A DNA stretch of 64,000 bases from Timema cristinae (taxonomy: Eukaryota > Arthropoda > Insecta > Phasmatodea > Timematidae), in assembly GCA_039000515.1 (NCBI GenBank), contig JBCFYV010001001.1, forward strand, positions 11,211,373 to 11,275,372, given 5' to 3'. Shown here piece after piece: positions 29,308 through 41,205 of the stretch. The position numbers and the translations under genes were made by a program. Position 1 is the first letter of the stretch; each line of letters begins with the position of its first letter. The notes beneath the pieces were generated by a model. It worked only from the letters and a program-made list of their open reading frames with translations. It was not told where the DNA came from and ran no database searches.

Positions 29308-32042
29308 CGAGGGGTTAGTGTGAAACTGATGTAACTACAAAACATCAAGTTTTCAGGAGAAGGAAATTAAGATATTTTCTGACTAAAAGTTGTATTGGAT
29401 ATGAATTTAATTTAAAAAAATGTACTTTGATAGTTTAAAAATGAAAACTTATAGAATGTTCTTACGTTTATCACTCTTATTACTTTAAAATTGTTTTTTT
29501 TTTAATGCTAAAAAAAACTCTTAGTATTTGATTAATGAGTTACGTTTTTGTGTCCCTAAGAGTTTTGTTCAACAGTGAATATAAACTTATTCTTAAGAGA
29601 CAAAAACCCAAACTTTAAAATAGTTACCATCTCCCTTTTTACAAATCAATTTAAATTATTTTATAAGAAGACATATAATTTATTTGGACAGTGTAAATTA
29701 AATATTACAAACTTGTAAACTTTTATAATTTATTTTAAAATGTTACTAAAATAATCCCATAGTTTAAAATAATGAAAATTACAAACTTTTATTATTTATT
29801 TAAAAATTTTACTCAAGAAAATAGTACTATCTTAGTTGAATTTAAAAAATTTTCAATCTATTTAATTATAATATTTGAATATATTTTTCATATTATATTT
29901 TTTATTGAGTATAAAATAAAGTTATGGTGACACAGTTCTTTCTCATCAAAAATTTTCTAATCACTTTCTGTGTCATTGTCCTGAAATCTTCAGCTGTCTT
30001 CAGTGCCTCATAAAAAGGATGATATTGCAGAGGAATTATTCCAGTTCTACAAAGATTTAGAAGGTCATTTCGTTTTTCTGCAGATATAGGCAAGGGTCCA
30101 TTGATGTAGGCAGCCTCCAGGTGCAGATCAGACAATTTTCTTCTTTCTCTCCTTACTACTTCCAAACTTCTAAATTCATTTTCACTCAAACTGTACTTGA
30201 AAAAAATCATCTTTGGGTCTTTCCTGCGATACTGAACCATTACGATCTTCAACCAATTTATTATCTCTCCAGATGTATCAATTTTTCTGTTTTTAATAAT
30301 GTCTTTCTGAAGTCGCGAGAAATCTAAAAACTCCGCTTGGCCCATTTTGATAACATTATATTGAAGCCATGCGTACTACTGTGTACCAACCAGATGGATC
30401 ATAAATATCCACATTCTTGCTGCTTTTTTCAATGTGTGCATGGGCGTTGTCACATTCCATGAACGAATGCCCTGGTTCAAATAAACTATGAGTGATTACA
30501 GGAATGTTAAGAATTTGTGTTGCATATAAGAACATTTCCGACATGTTGACATTTCTGTTCTGTCCAGAGCATGTATCAGACATAAAAACAAACTCTTTAC
30601 CACTAGATTGGTGTTTCTGAAGTAACTTGTAAACACAAGAAGCAACTTCATTTGAACCCCTTTTTGCCACAGATTCAAGCCACATATAGTTATCTGCAAT
30701 CTTCGAAGCAACATTATATGCTGTGAGATTATACACAGCAAGTCGTCTTTTATAAAACAATGCCTTGGCATTATTTTGAGGACAGTACCTCACTGCTTCC
30801 ATATCAAACTGATAAAAAACCAGGTTTCTTGAAATGCTCTTTCCTTGGTGTCTTCTTTGAAGCTGCGGGCATCTGTCTTTCTTTTTAAATGTGTTTCATG
30901 ACTATGTCTATTGTCTTCTTGTTCTTCTGGGCTCATTTGGTTAAACTTAATACATGCATCGCACATATCTTTATGAGGAATGTGAAATGCCAAGTTAAAT
31001 TCACTGTGAAAAATGTTTCTATAAAACCACAGTTTTTCACATTCTACTCCATCAACTTTACACCTATCACAGTAAAGATCATACATTTTCCTAAGGTTAA
31101 GTTCAGAGTGCAAAAACTCTTTTGTAGTATCTTTGCGGGCGTAGTGGGATGGTAGTGTTGGGAAAGACTTGATATGATTATTTATGTGCTCTCTAATTTC
31201 CTCAGGTCGTTTCACACCAGGTGGGTGACGACCTCGACAATTCCTTTGAACAATATTGTTCTTGCTTGTTTTACTCAACACTGTCCAGTGTACATTGTTG
31301 TAACATATTTGAAAATGCTTAGGGCTGGGTGACTCAAACAATAAACCAACACATAGATTAAATTTACTTTACACATTTTAAATTGATTAAATAGTATAAA
31401 GATGGAAATTTAAAATTACTAGGCCTATATTACTTCCTGGAAGTTTTAAAGGCATATTAAGGTTACTTTAATTAATGTATACTTATAAACAATGTGATGT
31501 AGGCTATCTTGATTACAAATAATTCATCAATACTAGTTTCTAGTTTAATCACATATAGTTAAACTAAAATAATATAAGTTAATATACTTACATTCATTAA
31601 GTGACAAAGCCATTTCAACTATTACTCTACTCCTTGAGCTCATTATGAACAGTTGTTCCAACAGCCACTCTTTCACAGATTCAAAAACCAACTGTTTAGA
31701 TTAAGTCTTGTAAACACTGCTACCACTTCATTAAAAGTAATTTAACGTTTTATTTTTTTCTGAGAAGTATTCACAAACTTAGAAACACAAAAACGTAAGA
31801 GCTTTTACAGATTTATAACTCTATTGTTTGCTTAGTGTGACAAAGATGTAAGAGCTGATAAGTTTGTCTGACACTAACAAAAACCTATTTTTTGTAGTTA
31901 GACTTACATCTAACTTCTAAAAAAAATTTATTGAGTTATATTGTTGTGTCACTAAGAAAAAGCCTACTTTGTTGATCCCAATGATATTAAAATCTGAAAA
32001 AACGAATTTTTGTAGTTACGCTAGTTTCACACTAACCCCTCG
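29308..32042 (-). mobile_element. 2.73-kb DNA transposon with 35-bp TIRs and a degenerate transposase-like gene
   Basis: The left end CGAGGGGTTAGTGTGAAACT, then GTAACTACAAAA after three variable bases, is repeated inverted at the right end (32008-32042). Only three of 35 positions differ. ATTT flanks both sides (29304-29307 and 32043-32046) and may be a 4-bp target duplication. TCGA lying across each border is an alternative. A second, subterminal inverted word (GTTACGTTTTTGTGTCC at 29540; its complement near 31785) supports a single unit. The coding region on the - strand fills the middle. Confidence 0.82.
29902..31341 (-). pseudogene. DDE-like transposase-type protein of an arthropod family (possibly DUF7869-like), two frameshifts
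   Basis: Three overlapping - strand frames of 183, 148 and 147 codons (31341-30790, 30802-30356, 30345-29902) are pieces of one protein of about 480 residues. The first piece has KRPEEIREHINNHIKSFPTL, MYDLYCDRCKVDGVECEK and HIPHKDMCDACIKF, a cysteine/histidine-rich N-terminal domain. The frame is lost near 30830, after which the next frame reads VFYQFDMEAVRYCPQ. The second piece has FVFMSDTCSGQNRN and EPGHSFMECDNAHAHIEK. These D, D and E/D positions suit an RNase-H-like catalytic core. The third follows a shift near 30365 and reads AWLQYNVIKMGQAEFLDFSR. I know this protein type as an uncharacterised family in many arthropods. Calling it a transposase rests on the inverted repeats around it. 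A short upstream exon may exist: ATG at 31643, then SSRSRVIVEMALSLNE, with donor GTAAGT at 31591. Confidence 0.72.
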
Positions 32043-32049
32043 ATTTACG

Positions 32050-33079
32050 AGTTGTAAGTGGGGTACAGGTGTACCTATAATTCCCCTCCCCCCCCCTGTC
32101 ACTGGGCCTGAGCTTGGGAAGGAGTAAGTTGGGGTTATCTCAGATTGGGGTGTCCAAATTTTGTTATTCTTGTGTAAGTTCCTACCAATGAAATTGGGAA
32201 GCATTTCAACTGTTGGAAAGGGGTCGAATTACTTACTATTTCATGAGTCAAAATGTAAACTATGTGTATAGACATGAAGTGCTTCTGGTTTGTCTGTATT
32301 AGCATGATTGATATGAAAACCATGACCACTCATTCGTCATTTGTATGTTCCTATGGCTAGATAGATGTATTTACTAATGAACTAATTGCATTTAAGTAAA
32401 TTATATTTGATATTTGAGCAGTCATTATCACTTTTCATAAGGAGCTGTTCCACTGGATCTCTCCTCTTGAATTATGTGGAAAGTTAGAGGATCTTTACAG
32501 TGGTGCATATTGGCCGGTTTCCAGTTAGGAACCTTCAGTGTGATCCTTGTCATTGTTGGTGGCTGTGTTGGGATACCATAGTGTTATAAGAGATTAGTGG
32601 GGTGTTTCAATGTGATGCTTGGAGTTCAGTTGAGAGGGGCTAAAGTTAGGCTATTGTAGTCTTTATTTAGGACAAATTAAAGTTTGTTTGTTCCTTGAAA
32701 TGCTGGGTAGTGAGTGAGTGATGTGTCTTTGGAAGGTTATTTCCTTTTTAATTCTTTCATTGAATAGGGCTTTATTTTTTATGAATCTTTACTGTCTATT
32801 TATGGTATCCTTGGGCTGTGAAATTTAGAGAATCATTGACATATATTTTTAAATTTTCTTCCTTGCAACACATTTATTTGACTTTGGTGGCCAGTCAATG
32901 GGGGAATGTGTTACATTGAAATTAAGAAAATTTAATTATTTGATGGTTGTCTTATTTCAGATAATTACAATGTATTTATGTGTACATTAATTTGTTTCAA
33001 ATTGTTATTAGATGAAATAATTATAATTTGCTATGATTAACCATATTATATTGTATATTTATTTGAATATAATATATAC

Positions 33080-33118
<39 letters not shown>

Positions 33119-33640
33119 ATTATCAACTTTTTTTAAGAATTGTATCTTACTACCTGTTCGGGTTAAACATTTATTTTTTATTAGATGTAAAAAAATCATA
33201 TTAATTTTTATCTAGTTTAATATATCATATCATTTATATAAAAGGATATATATAAACATTACAGGCACAGGAAAGCATAATATGAACAAATATAATTGGA
33301 TATTTAAAAAAGATTTCATAGTGAAACACTCAGGAAATTATTAACGCTATATACACCTGCCAATTGACATAGGATCAATACTTATTTGTCTAATGTTCGA
33401 AGTGTTCACTTCGTTAACCCTCACAGGTAGCAAGCAGTCATACCTTGATGGGCTACTCTATGGGGAAGCTTAGGGTAAATGAAGTGTACATTGTGAACTT
33501 TGTTAACCTCTCACTTTGTACTTATACTTCCAATATTTTATTTCCTATCACACTTTCCTGTATCTCTACAAATCAGGAGCTACTTGAATGGGAAAAGTAG
33601 TGGCTCTGTCCTAGAAAACTGAGATTAATGGCCGAAGGGT
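32050..33640. other. AT-rich intergenic DNA with a TTA microsatellite
   Basis: No gene is seen. A (TTA)n tract lies at 33081-33118. It is followed by a fragment of the common SINE tail (TCTTACTACCTGTTCGGGTT at 33147-33166). Confidence 0.55.
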
Positions 33641-33675
33641 TCATTGTGTTGGCCACATGACATCTTATATCTGCG

Positions 33676-34226
33676 GAAGTTGTCACTATCACTCTTTGCC
33701 AACAAACGATGGCTGGTATAGGTTGATTGCGGACTGAAGTTGTCACTATCACTCTTTGCCAACAAACGATGGCTGGTATAGGTTGATTGCGGACTGAAGT
33801 TGTCACTATCACTCTTTGCCAACAAACGATGGCTGGTATAGGTTGATTGCGGACTGAAGTTGTCACTATCACTCTTTGCCAACAAACGATGGCTGGTATA
33901 GGTTGATTGCGTACTGAAGTTGTCACTATCACTCTTTGCCAACAAACGATGGCTGGTATAGGTTGATTGCGGACTGAAGTTGTCACTATCACTCTTTGCC
34001 AACAAACGATGGCTGGTATAGGTTGATTGCGACTGAAGTTGTCACTATCACTCTTTGCCAACAAACAGATGGCTGGTATAGGTTGATTGCGGACAATTGA
34101 ATAATGGCCGTAAGGTTCACTGTGTTGCCACTGAAACGATGGCTGGTATAGGTTGATTGCGGACTGAAGTTGTCACTATCACTCTTTGCCAACAAACGAT
34201 GGCTGGTATAGGTTGATTGCGGACTG
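33676..34226. repeat. 60-bp minisatellite, 7 near-identical units plus 2 separated units
   Basis: The unit reads GAAGTTGTCACTATCACTCT, TTGCCAACAAACGATGGCTG, GTATAGGTTGATTGCGGACT. Units repeat at exactly 60 bp from 33676, with single-base changes only. A piece of the left flank (ATGGCCGAAGGGTTCATTGT at 33629) recurs, slightly changed, at 34105 between the main block and the last units. Because 60 is divisible by three, - strand frames stay open and encode a 20-residue repeat. Nothing else supports translation. Confidence 0.95.
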
Positions 34227-34988
34227 ACCTCGTGGAGTTTCTTCCATGTAGAAATATACTTCAAAAGTAATCAAATATTTTTATCATGGATTTTTACTTT
34301 GTTGTTACTATTAGATTATTTTTGCAGCTTTAAAACTAATACCTATTTTATGCTACAACTGGTTATATTGTTGTTATTATTGCCATATTGTTTATCAAAA
34401 TAAAACTAGAATAAGTGTTTTTTGTCTTTTTTTTCTGTGTATTAATTTGTAAAGCATGCTTTGTGATAAAAACTGTTAGGTGGGCCCAGTTGTTTGGTAT
34501 TAAATAGAAGATGTATGCAAGTTGATATTAATATTTTAAAGCTTGGTTGAGGTAAAGAGAATTGAATTTTCAGATGATGACCAACAATTTATAAGAAACT
34601 TAGCCTAAATCCCAGTTAGGTCAAAATTTAGTGTTCACTTATGACAAAGTAGATGAGGTATACATTATTTCAAGTTCACTATGTATGTGCATATGTGCAG
34701 ATTCATTTTTAAAAAATGGAAATATGGAGTGAGGGTTAGAAAACTGTTCCCTTTTACTAGTACCACTAATTTGTGCTTACTAAATATTTTGATATCTGTA
34801 TTTTTATAGAACTGGTGTGGAATGTATGGTGAAACAAATAAAGTTAAAGCACAGAAAAAACTAAATCTTCTTTCATTGTTCAGGTATGGAACTGTCTGAT
34901 TTGTGTGCACCCAAAAAAAACATTGTTTTGTTTTGTTATATTTTTTATTAAAGTACAATATATTTAACCTCATGTGTATTCTCTAAAT

Positions 34989-35863
34989 CGCTGGTTCTCA
35001 ACTTTTTTGGTAGATCAAAGAATGACTGGAAATTAGTGTAATGATTGACATTGTTTTGTTTTCATCAGTTCTTGAATATTGAGTTTGATGTTTGACACTG
35101 CACACCTCAAACCACTTTCCACTTCAAGATGACAATGCTCCCATGTCCAGGTATTATTTTTCATTCTATTTAACTGAGGCTTGTTTTAATAATTTTGAAG
35201 TTTAAGAACTCTATTTTGCATAAGAAATACCTTTGAATATAACAATTTAATTAATATACACTGATATTTGTAGGGATTTCTGTCTGAAAGACTTAGGGAA
35301 AACTGCCTTTATATTAAAATCAGTGTAAAGGTGGTGGGCACTTTTAATATAATTTTGTACCTGAAGTAAAATAGCAAGTGTTTTATAATTGAATACATCT
35401 ATATAATTGACTCCCACAATTTAATTAAAATGCGATTTATAGTAGAGAGTTTTATATTTGAATTTGAGATATTTTTTATCATTATTTTGAATATTGAATA
35501 TAAGATTTGATAGATTCTCTACTTTCAATCGTTACTGGTGATTTTTTTAAAAGTGTTATTTGTTCTTAAAAAAAAAAAGCTTCCGAAGTGTAAATGTATG
35601 TGTTTTAGGAGAATCATAGTTGAAACGTCTGTGTTGCACATAACCCACTCCCTACCTCAGTTACCATTGTGGTTTAGAGGAGAGTTGGGGGTAAATTCAA
35701 GGCTTGCGGGCTTGAAAATAAACAAGTGCATGAGCACAAGCATCTTAATTTTGGCTACTCACCTAATAGATTAATCACAAATACAAAGTGTATTTAATAC
35801 TTTAGCTTATTTTTAATGTTGTTTCCCAATTGTTTCACACGCCCCCTAGGTTGGGAACCACTA
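34989..35863. mobile_element. Non-autonomous hAT element with perfect 8-bp target duplication
   Basis: The ends CGCTGGTTCTCAAC and GTTGGGAACCACTA are the common hAT terminus. CTCTAAAT occurs exactly at 34981-34988 and 35864-35871. The interior has no transposase. Its parts 35145-35590 resemble 22500-23250 (family C arm, then GTTACTGGTGATTTTTT). Confidence 0.85.
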
Positions 35864-36022
35864 CTCTAAATAAAGAAAAGTTGCTAAATTTATTTTATCA
35901 AACCATAAAATATTTCCGCAGGTTCTTGGGATTGTAATGTGGTAGTTTCCCCTTGCCTTCCACATTGCAGTGCTACGGCCATTAGAACGGCTGTCACTCT
36001 TGCACATAGCTACCTTGTATAT

Positions 36023-36120
36023 ACAGTAGTGTCAATTATCCGAACTAATAGGGACCAAGGGTAGTTCGGATAGTCAAATTGTTCTGATAATCATAAAACA
36101 ATACAGGACACCACTATGGC
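36023..36120. mobile_element. Pogo/Tigger-like terminal fragment
   Basis: ACAGTAGTGTCAATTATCCG and AGTTCGGATAGTCAAATTGT resemble the terminal and subterminal inverted words of pogo-type Tc1/mariner elements. The other end was not found. Confidence 0.4.
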
Positions 36121-36196
36121 AATAAAAATACAATAAACGTTGCAAAACATATTTTTATTATTAGATTTTTCAACTTTATACATAGTAGACTTACTT

Positions 36197-37612
36197 CAAA
36201 ACATTTTCCCAGAAACATTGTTTTCAAACATGTTGCAGGTTGGTCTTATTTTAGAAAACATTGTTTTGTTTTTCCCAAAAAGGAAAACATGTTTGTCATC
36301 CATTTAAAATAGGTTACAAGAAACATTGTTTTCATGTTTGCCAACAACAGGGCCATCTTTATCAGACATAGGGCCCCCAGTTATGTTTCAGCCACCCTGT
36401 ACCCTTCTTCCCCACAAAAAAAATAAAAAACTTAATTTGTGTTTAATGTTATTAAAATAGTTTACCCATTTTCAGACTATAAGGTATCAGGGAAATGCCC
36501 TAAAATATAAATACAGATTAATAATTAATGCTAGGAGCAGTGTTTTTTATATACATTTAAGGGTTGATTACTCCCCAACCCTATGTTTGATTTTATTCCC
36601 TAATGAAATTGATATGTATGAAGGTATACAGAAAAACTGTCCCAAGTTTGAAGTAAATTGGTAAATATGTAAAAAGTTATCGTGAAACATATCCAGCACA
36701 GACAGACAAATGCAAATCAGTGGAGTAAAAACATACAAATTGATCCGCACGCTCAATAAGCCAAATCACATAATTATGGTTTTATTTGTTTTTACACTAT
36801 GACAATACTTCATAGATCACCTATATTATAAGAGCATACAAGCAAAAAATTTCCACCCCAATTTGTTTTTTCCCTCTGTCAACTAAGCAAGGCCTCTTAA
36901 ATCAAGGGGCCCTGAACGACTGCACCATTTGCACACTCTTAAGGGCATCCCTGGCCAATATTGTTGACAACAAACTTGGACCAGGCCAGTCATTTACTAT
37001 CCTGGGACCAACCATTTGTATAGAATTTTGGAATCTGTTGAGACTTGCGGGTGAAGTTTCTAAAACCACTGCAGTCTTTGAACTTCAGTTCTGTCAGAAG
37101 TTTATTTGCATAGTAGAAACCATCATGAAGCACTGTATGAACCCACCATCATTTTCTTCTTGAACAGCATATAGCAACATAAAAAGACAAAGCCACAGCA
37201 TCGTTCTTAGCCGACATCCTCTACTCCAATGGTACATCTTAAAGAGGTATGTAAAATTTCAAAAATAATATTAAAATATATATACACATACAAATTTCTC
37301 ATAATTTTGTTTGTAATTTATTTTAGATGTAGGTTACAGAATGTGTATAGCTTACATTCAGCACCAACAACTTAAGGGGTATCATGTTGAAGAGAAATTA
37401 TATCTGGAGTACAAAATTAAAAAAGGTTGAATACCTCTGTTTTACCCAACTCTACTTACTGAACTGTGTACAGGAAACAATGTTTCATCATTGGGATGCA
37501 AAACAATGTTAGTTTAAGTGTTTGCAAAAACTTTGTTTCTCATGTTTGCTTACCATTTCTCTGTTTGTGAGCATCATGAAACATTTCAGAAACATCAGGA
37601 AACAATGTTTCC
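36197..37612. repeat. Cluster of AAACATTGTTTT / AAACAATGTTT words around a nested hAT element
   Basis: GAAACATTGTTTTC-like words and their complements occur about ten times in two blocks (36197-36335 and 37465-37612). The word is itself close to palindromic. The blocks could be the subterminal repeats of one larger element split by the hAT insertion at 36348-36953. Confidence 0.5.
36348..36953. mobile_element. Non-autonomous hAT-like element
   Basis: The ends CAGGGCCATCTTTATCAG and TTAAGGGCATCCCTG are inverted. GCCAACAA (36340-36347) and GCCAATAT (36954-36961) form a diverged 8-bp duplication. The interior matches the fragment at 26632-27330. Confidence 0.6.
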
Positions 37613-38093
37613 ACGTGTATACTAGCTTTAACAGAAGTGGATTCCCCTCCAGTGAGCTTTAGGACAACTTTTACGGTATTCTGTTCAAGTTACAGTTAAT
37701 CCTTTAACCCAACATTTCAATATCTTGTAGCCTCATAATTGAGAAGCTGTGAATTTTAAATTTTCAATGTGAACTAATGATGAGCTTCTCATCTGGAAAG
37801 ACTTGATTCTTTTATTCCACACTGTACTTGTGACAAAATGAAATCAAATGTGCCAGTGCATGGGTTTCATTCTTAACTGACATTATACTAACTGAATGGA
37901 TCGAGCAATAATATAACACACACATTTTATGATTGTTAGAGTCTGTAATGAGACTCTGGTTGGTTAATTGGTGCTTTTAGTAGTGTACTGTGGCAGACAA
38001 AGGTGTCAGTCTCATCTAGTCTAGTTAGCCTGATACATGGAGATTGGGATTCAAAGTCTGGCTGAGCTTAATGCAAGGCTGTGTGGTCGGAGT

Positions 38094-38280
38094 CGGTAAA
38101 AATGTATCCACCCCGACTTAAAGCTTTCCATTAAGTAATCTATATTGGAGAATTTTACTGCAGTAAATTTTTTATTACTAATTAATATGCTTTAGCCATT
38201 TCTGAAGGATTATAAGTCTGGCAATAGAAAAATAAAGAAGTTAGAGTCGAAGGCTTGACATATCGACTCCACAGCACTGG
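38094..38280. mobile_element. Short MITE with GGAGTCGG / CGACTCCAC ends
   Basis: It begins GTGGTCGGAGTCGGTAAAAA and ends ATCGACTCCACAGCACTGG. Between them are ACTGCAGTAAATTTTTTATT and GCAATAGAAAAATAAAGAAG. The same words lie in the same order at 47845-48200. Confidence 0.6.
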
Positions 38281-38704
38281 TTTACTGAGGATAATTTTTT
38301 CAATTTTTCTTCCACAAAAAATGTGGGTACTGTTTACTCTAAATTTTATCTTCCTCGTTTGTCTAAATATGTGGATAATCTGAACATAGTAAAATGCAGC
38401 ACACTGTCAAAGTGGCCTAAAAGTTGAGACTATGAAGCTAATTTGAATGAGGTTTCTTGGCCCTTAGTCTAAATGGAGGAAGGACAAAGGACCAAGTGGA
38501 ACTGAACACCAGCATTTACCTGGAAAATGGGAGTCTCTCTTGAGGTAGAGAGGGAGGCATAAACTTTGACCAAGTGAATCAATCAGGAACACCATTTGGT
38601 CAATCAACTGCACTTAGCTTTCCTTTAAGTAGTTTATTACTATTATTAGAGGTATTTAACATGCACTTTCTGAGCCGACTGATTATATCAGCACACGAGA
38701 AATT

Positions 38705-38945
38705 CTATGAGTGAGAGTGAAAGATCCTATCAATTTTGTCAAGAAAGATATTTTCACATACCTATTAGGGTTATTTTACATACCTCAATCGACATGGGAC
38801 CAACAAATTTACTTCCCTTCCGAAAGAGGTTGTGCTGCAGATTTTTATCGCTCAAGAAAAATCTTTCGACCCCACTTGAGTTTGAACCTACTAACATGGG
38901 GTCTTGAGGCGAACACTTTACCTAAAGAGCAGCAAGGTCGACTAC
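38705..38945 (-). mobile_element. tRNA-derived SINE, family D
   Basis: The inverted copy reads on the - strand from GTCGACCTTGCTGCTCTTTA (A-box region) and GTAGGTTCAAACTCAAG (B-box) into AAAGATTTTTCTTGAGCG. It matches 9158-9372. Confidence 0.65.
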
Positions 38946-39317
38946 TACTATCAGTAAATCTAAAATAAAATCTAAAGTTCTTTTAGCTGTTAGTTTACTG
39001 CCATAAGTGATTGTTTTATTTATTGACTAACTATTCTAAGCAGGATCAACCAACCAGGGGTTCTCAACACATGCAATCGCACAGGGCAGCAGGTTATTGA
39101 CAGGAAAAAAATTGTGTCCAAGACACACTAACCGAATAAGAATTGACATTCTGAATTAACTATTGAAATATCTCATCATTTGAATGCCACGATAGGGTTC
39201 GGTTTCTTCCACGTAGCATGTGTGTGAGAGTTTCCCATAATCATTGCAATCTCTTTCAAATTAATGTTTCCATACCTTGCTTATATCCACAGTTCATTGC
39301 AGTATCCAACCTGTTTT

Positions 39318-39560
39318 TAGCACATCTTACTACCTGTTCAGGTTCATGCATATGTACTAATTATGCTAATGAGTTAGGGCTGAGAATAGAATTTAGAGGA
39401 AGTATACCTGCATTTGAGTGGAGGGAGAGCGGAAAACCATTTAGGAAACACCAACCTTACTACACCTGCCCGAGATTCAAACTCCAATCTTCTTGTCATA
39501 GGCAGTCCACACTCTCGAATGTGTGATGCCTTAGACAATGCAACCACATAAAGTCCTAGC
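39318..39560 (-). mobile_element. SINE family B copy
   Basis: The inverted tail TCTTACTACCTGTTCAGGTT, body GGAGGGAGAGCGGAAAACCA and tRNA head (complement of CGAGATTCAAACTCCAAT) are all present. Confidence 0.78.
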
Positions 39561-40718
39561 ATGTTCCTAAGTTGTTTTTGTGGTTATTATATACGAGTGT
39601 AGAACAAGGCGGATTATATAGTGTTAGTATGTAGAAGGATAGGAGTGGCTAAACATTCAGCACCAGTCATGATTCCACGAATGCATATATTTTAACAAAA
39701 TAATGGACAGGATTACTTATAAAACTAATTTATTTACTAAGCAAGTTTACATACACATAAAATAACATGTCTTACTACATAATAATAAAATTCTTTATGA
39801 GAAAAAATGTCATGTTGCATATCCACAAAACTTTTATCATACATGACAACATTTAACATGGTGTAGATACACTTAAAAGTAATTTTGTCGATACAATTTA
39901 TACAGTACTTATACATTTTTAATTCAAATAAAGTATAATTATTTTATTTATAACATAGATATAACCTTAAGAGCATATAAAATATTTATAAGTAATTACA
40001 TTTACATGTCACACACACAGAAGAGTGATGATTACCAAAACTTTTTTTAGTTTCGAAACCACAAGCATTTTTTTGTTAAATCTATTAATTAGTTTGGTCA
40101 GTTGACTAATTGTTGCTGTTTAACTTTATGGTTTTAGTTGTTGTGAGTCCAAGCTTTATTTCATAACTCATAATACAAAATATATATGTATAATTTTTGT
40201 TCGGCAGATGTATGCACGCTATTATGACAAGGTTTCTGGTGAGATAAAAAAAAAAAGTGGATGTCTCAAAAATAAGTCTCTGGGATTTAGATTTGCATTA
40301 AAATCTATTTATACCTAAAATAATATTTTTCCCTGGATAAAACTGGCAACAACTGTCCTTGTGTACCTTCTGAGATGGGTTTTGATCATTATTAATCCTG
40401 AAAAACTTATTTTGGAGGTTGAAGCTGTTTATGGAAAAATGTAATATTCTGCCAATTTATACACTTCATGCAATGTCCAATCTATTCAACCCCATGTAAC
40501 AAGTAAAGTATATTACCTTCATTATCCATCAAGATAATAAAATAACTTCAGTTCAATCGTCAGATAAACTGTATCAAAATTTGAAGCACGAGGATTTTCA
40601 AGTTCCAACATTAGATGTTCAAGAAAGCTTTCGCAAAATTTTACTGAAACAATTTTAAACTTTGTATTTAAGACATATTTAATGACTCACATCTGAATTT
40701 GGTTCAAGTGATTAGAAT

Positions 40719-41045
40719 ACAGGTGTACCTCATTTTAAGGTGCTGTGAATAGGGTGCTTTTCAAATAGTGCTTGTGCTTAAATTACTCTTAAGGGGTTTT
40801 TCAGTGGTTTCAAGGTTATTATTACAGTATTAGAGCTTATTTTTAGCACAGCGTTTTACTACCCGTTCAGGTTGTACGCGTTTTATTGGTTTTTACTTTT
40901 GAATCTTGTTTTTGGGCCTGCGGTTATTGTGCACTTAATAAATTATATATTTTTAGGATTTTATATGCAATGTAAAGTGAAAAATGTTTGTAATTTTCTC
41001 TATAGCAGTGGTCTAGAATTTAACCGTCCATACAAGTGAGGTATG
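40719..41045. mobile_element. Possible pogo-like MITE carrying a SINE tail fragment
   Basis: The left end ATACAGGTGTACCTCATTTT and right end TACAAGTGAGGTATGC are roughly inverted. At 40845-40880 lies TTTTACTACCCGTTCAGGTT, a piece of the common SINE tail. Confidence 0.4.
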
Positions 41046-41205
41046 CTTTTATAGAAGTGTTAATAAAAAATGCATAAGTATTTGGAATTATAGTCTTTTA
41101 GGTTTTGGTTTATCGTGTTTACCATAACGTCTAGCTTCTAAGCATTGAACAAACAAACTTGTGATTTTTTGTTTCAATCCAAGACAGAGTTAATGAATTA
41201 AAATA

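Noticed and set aside
33573..34264. Three - strand open frames over the 60-bp minisatellite as a repeat protein
   Set aside because: They stay open only because the unit length is a multiple of three. Two frames are open at once, and no non-repeat domain is attached.
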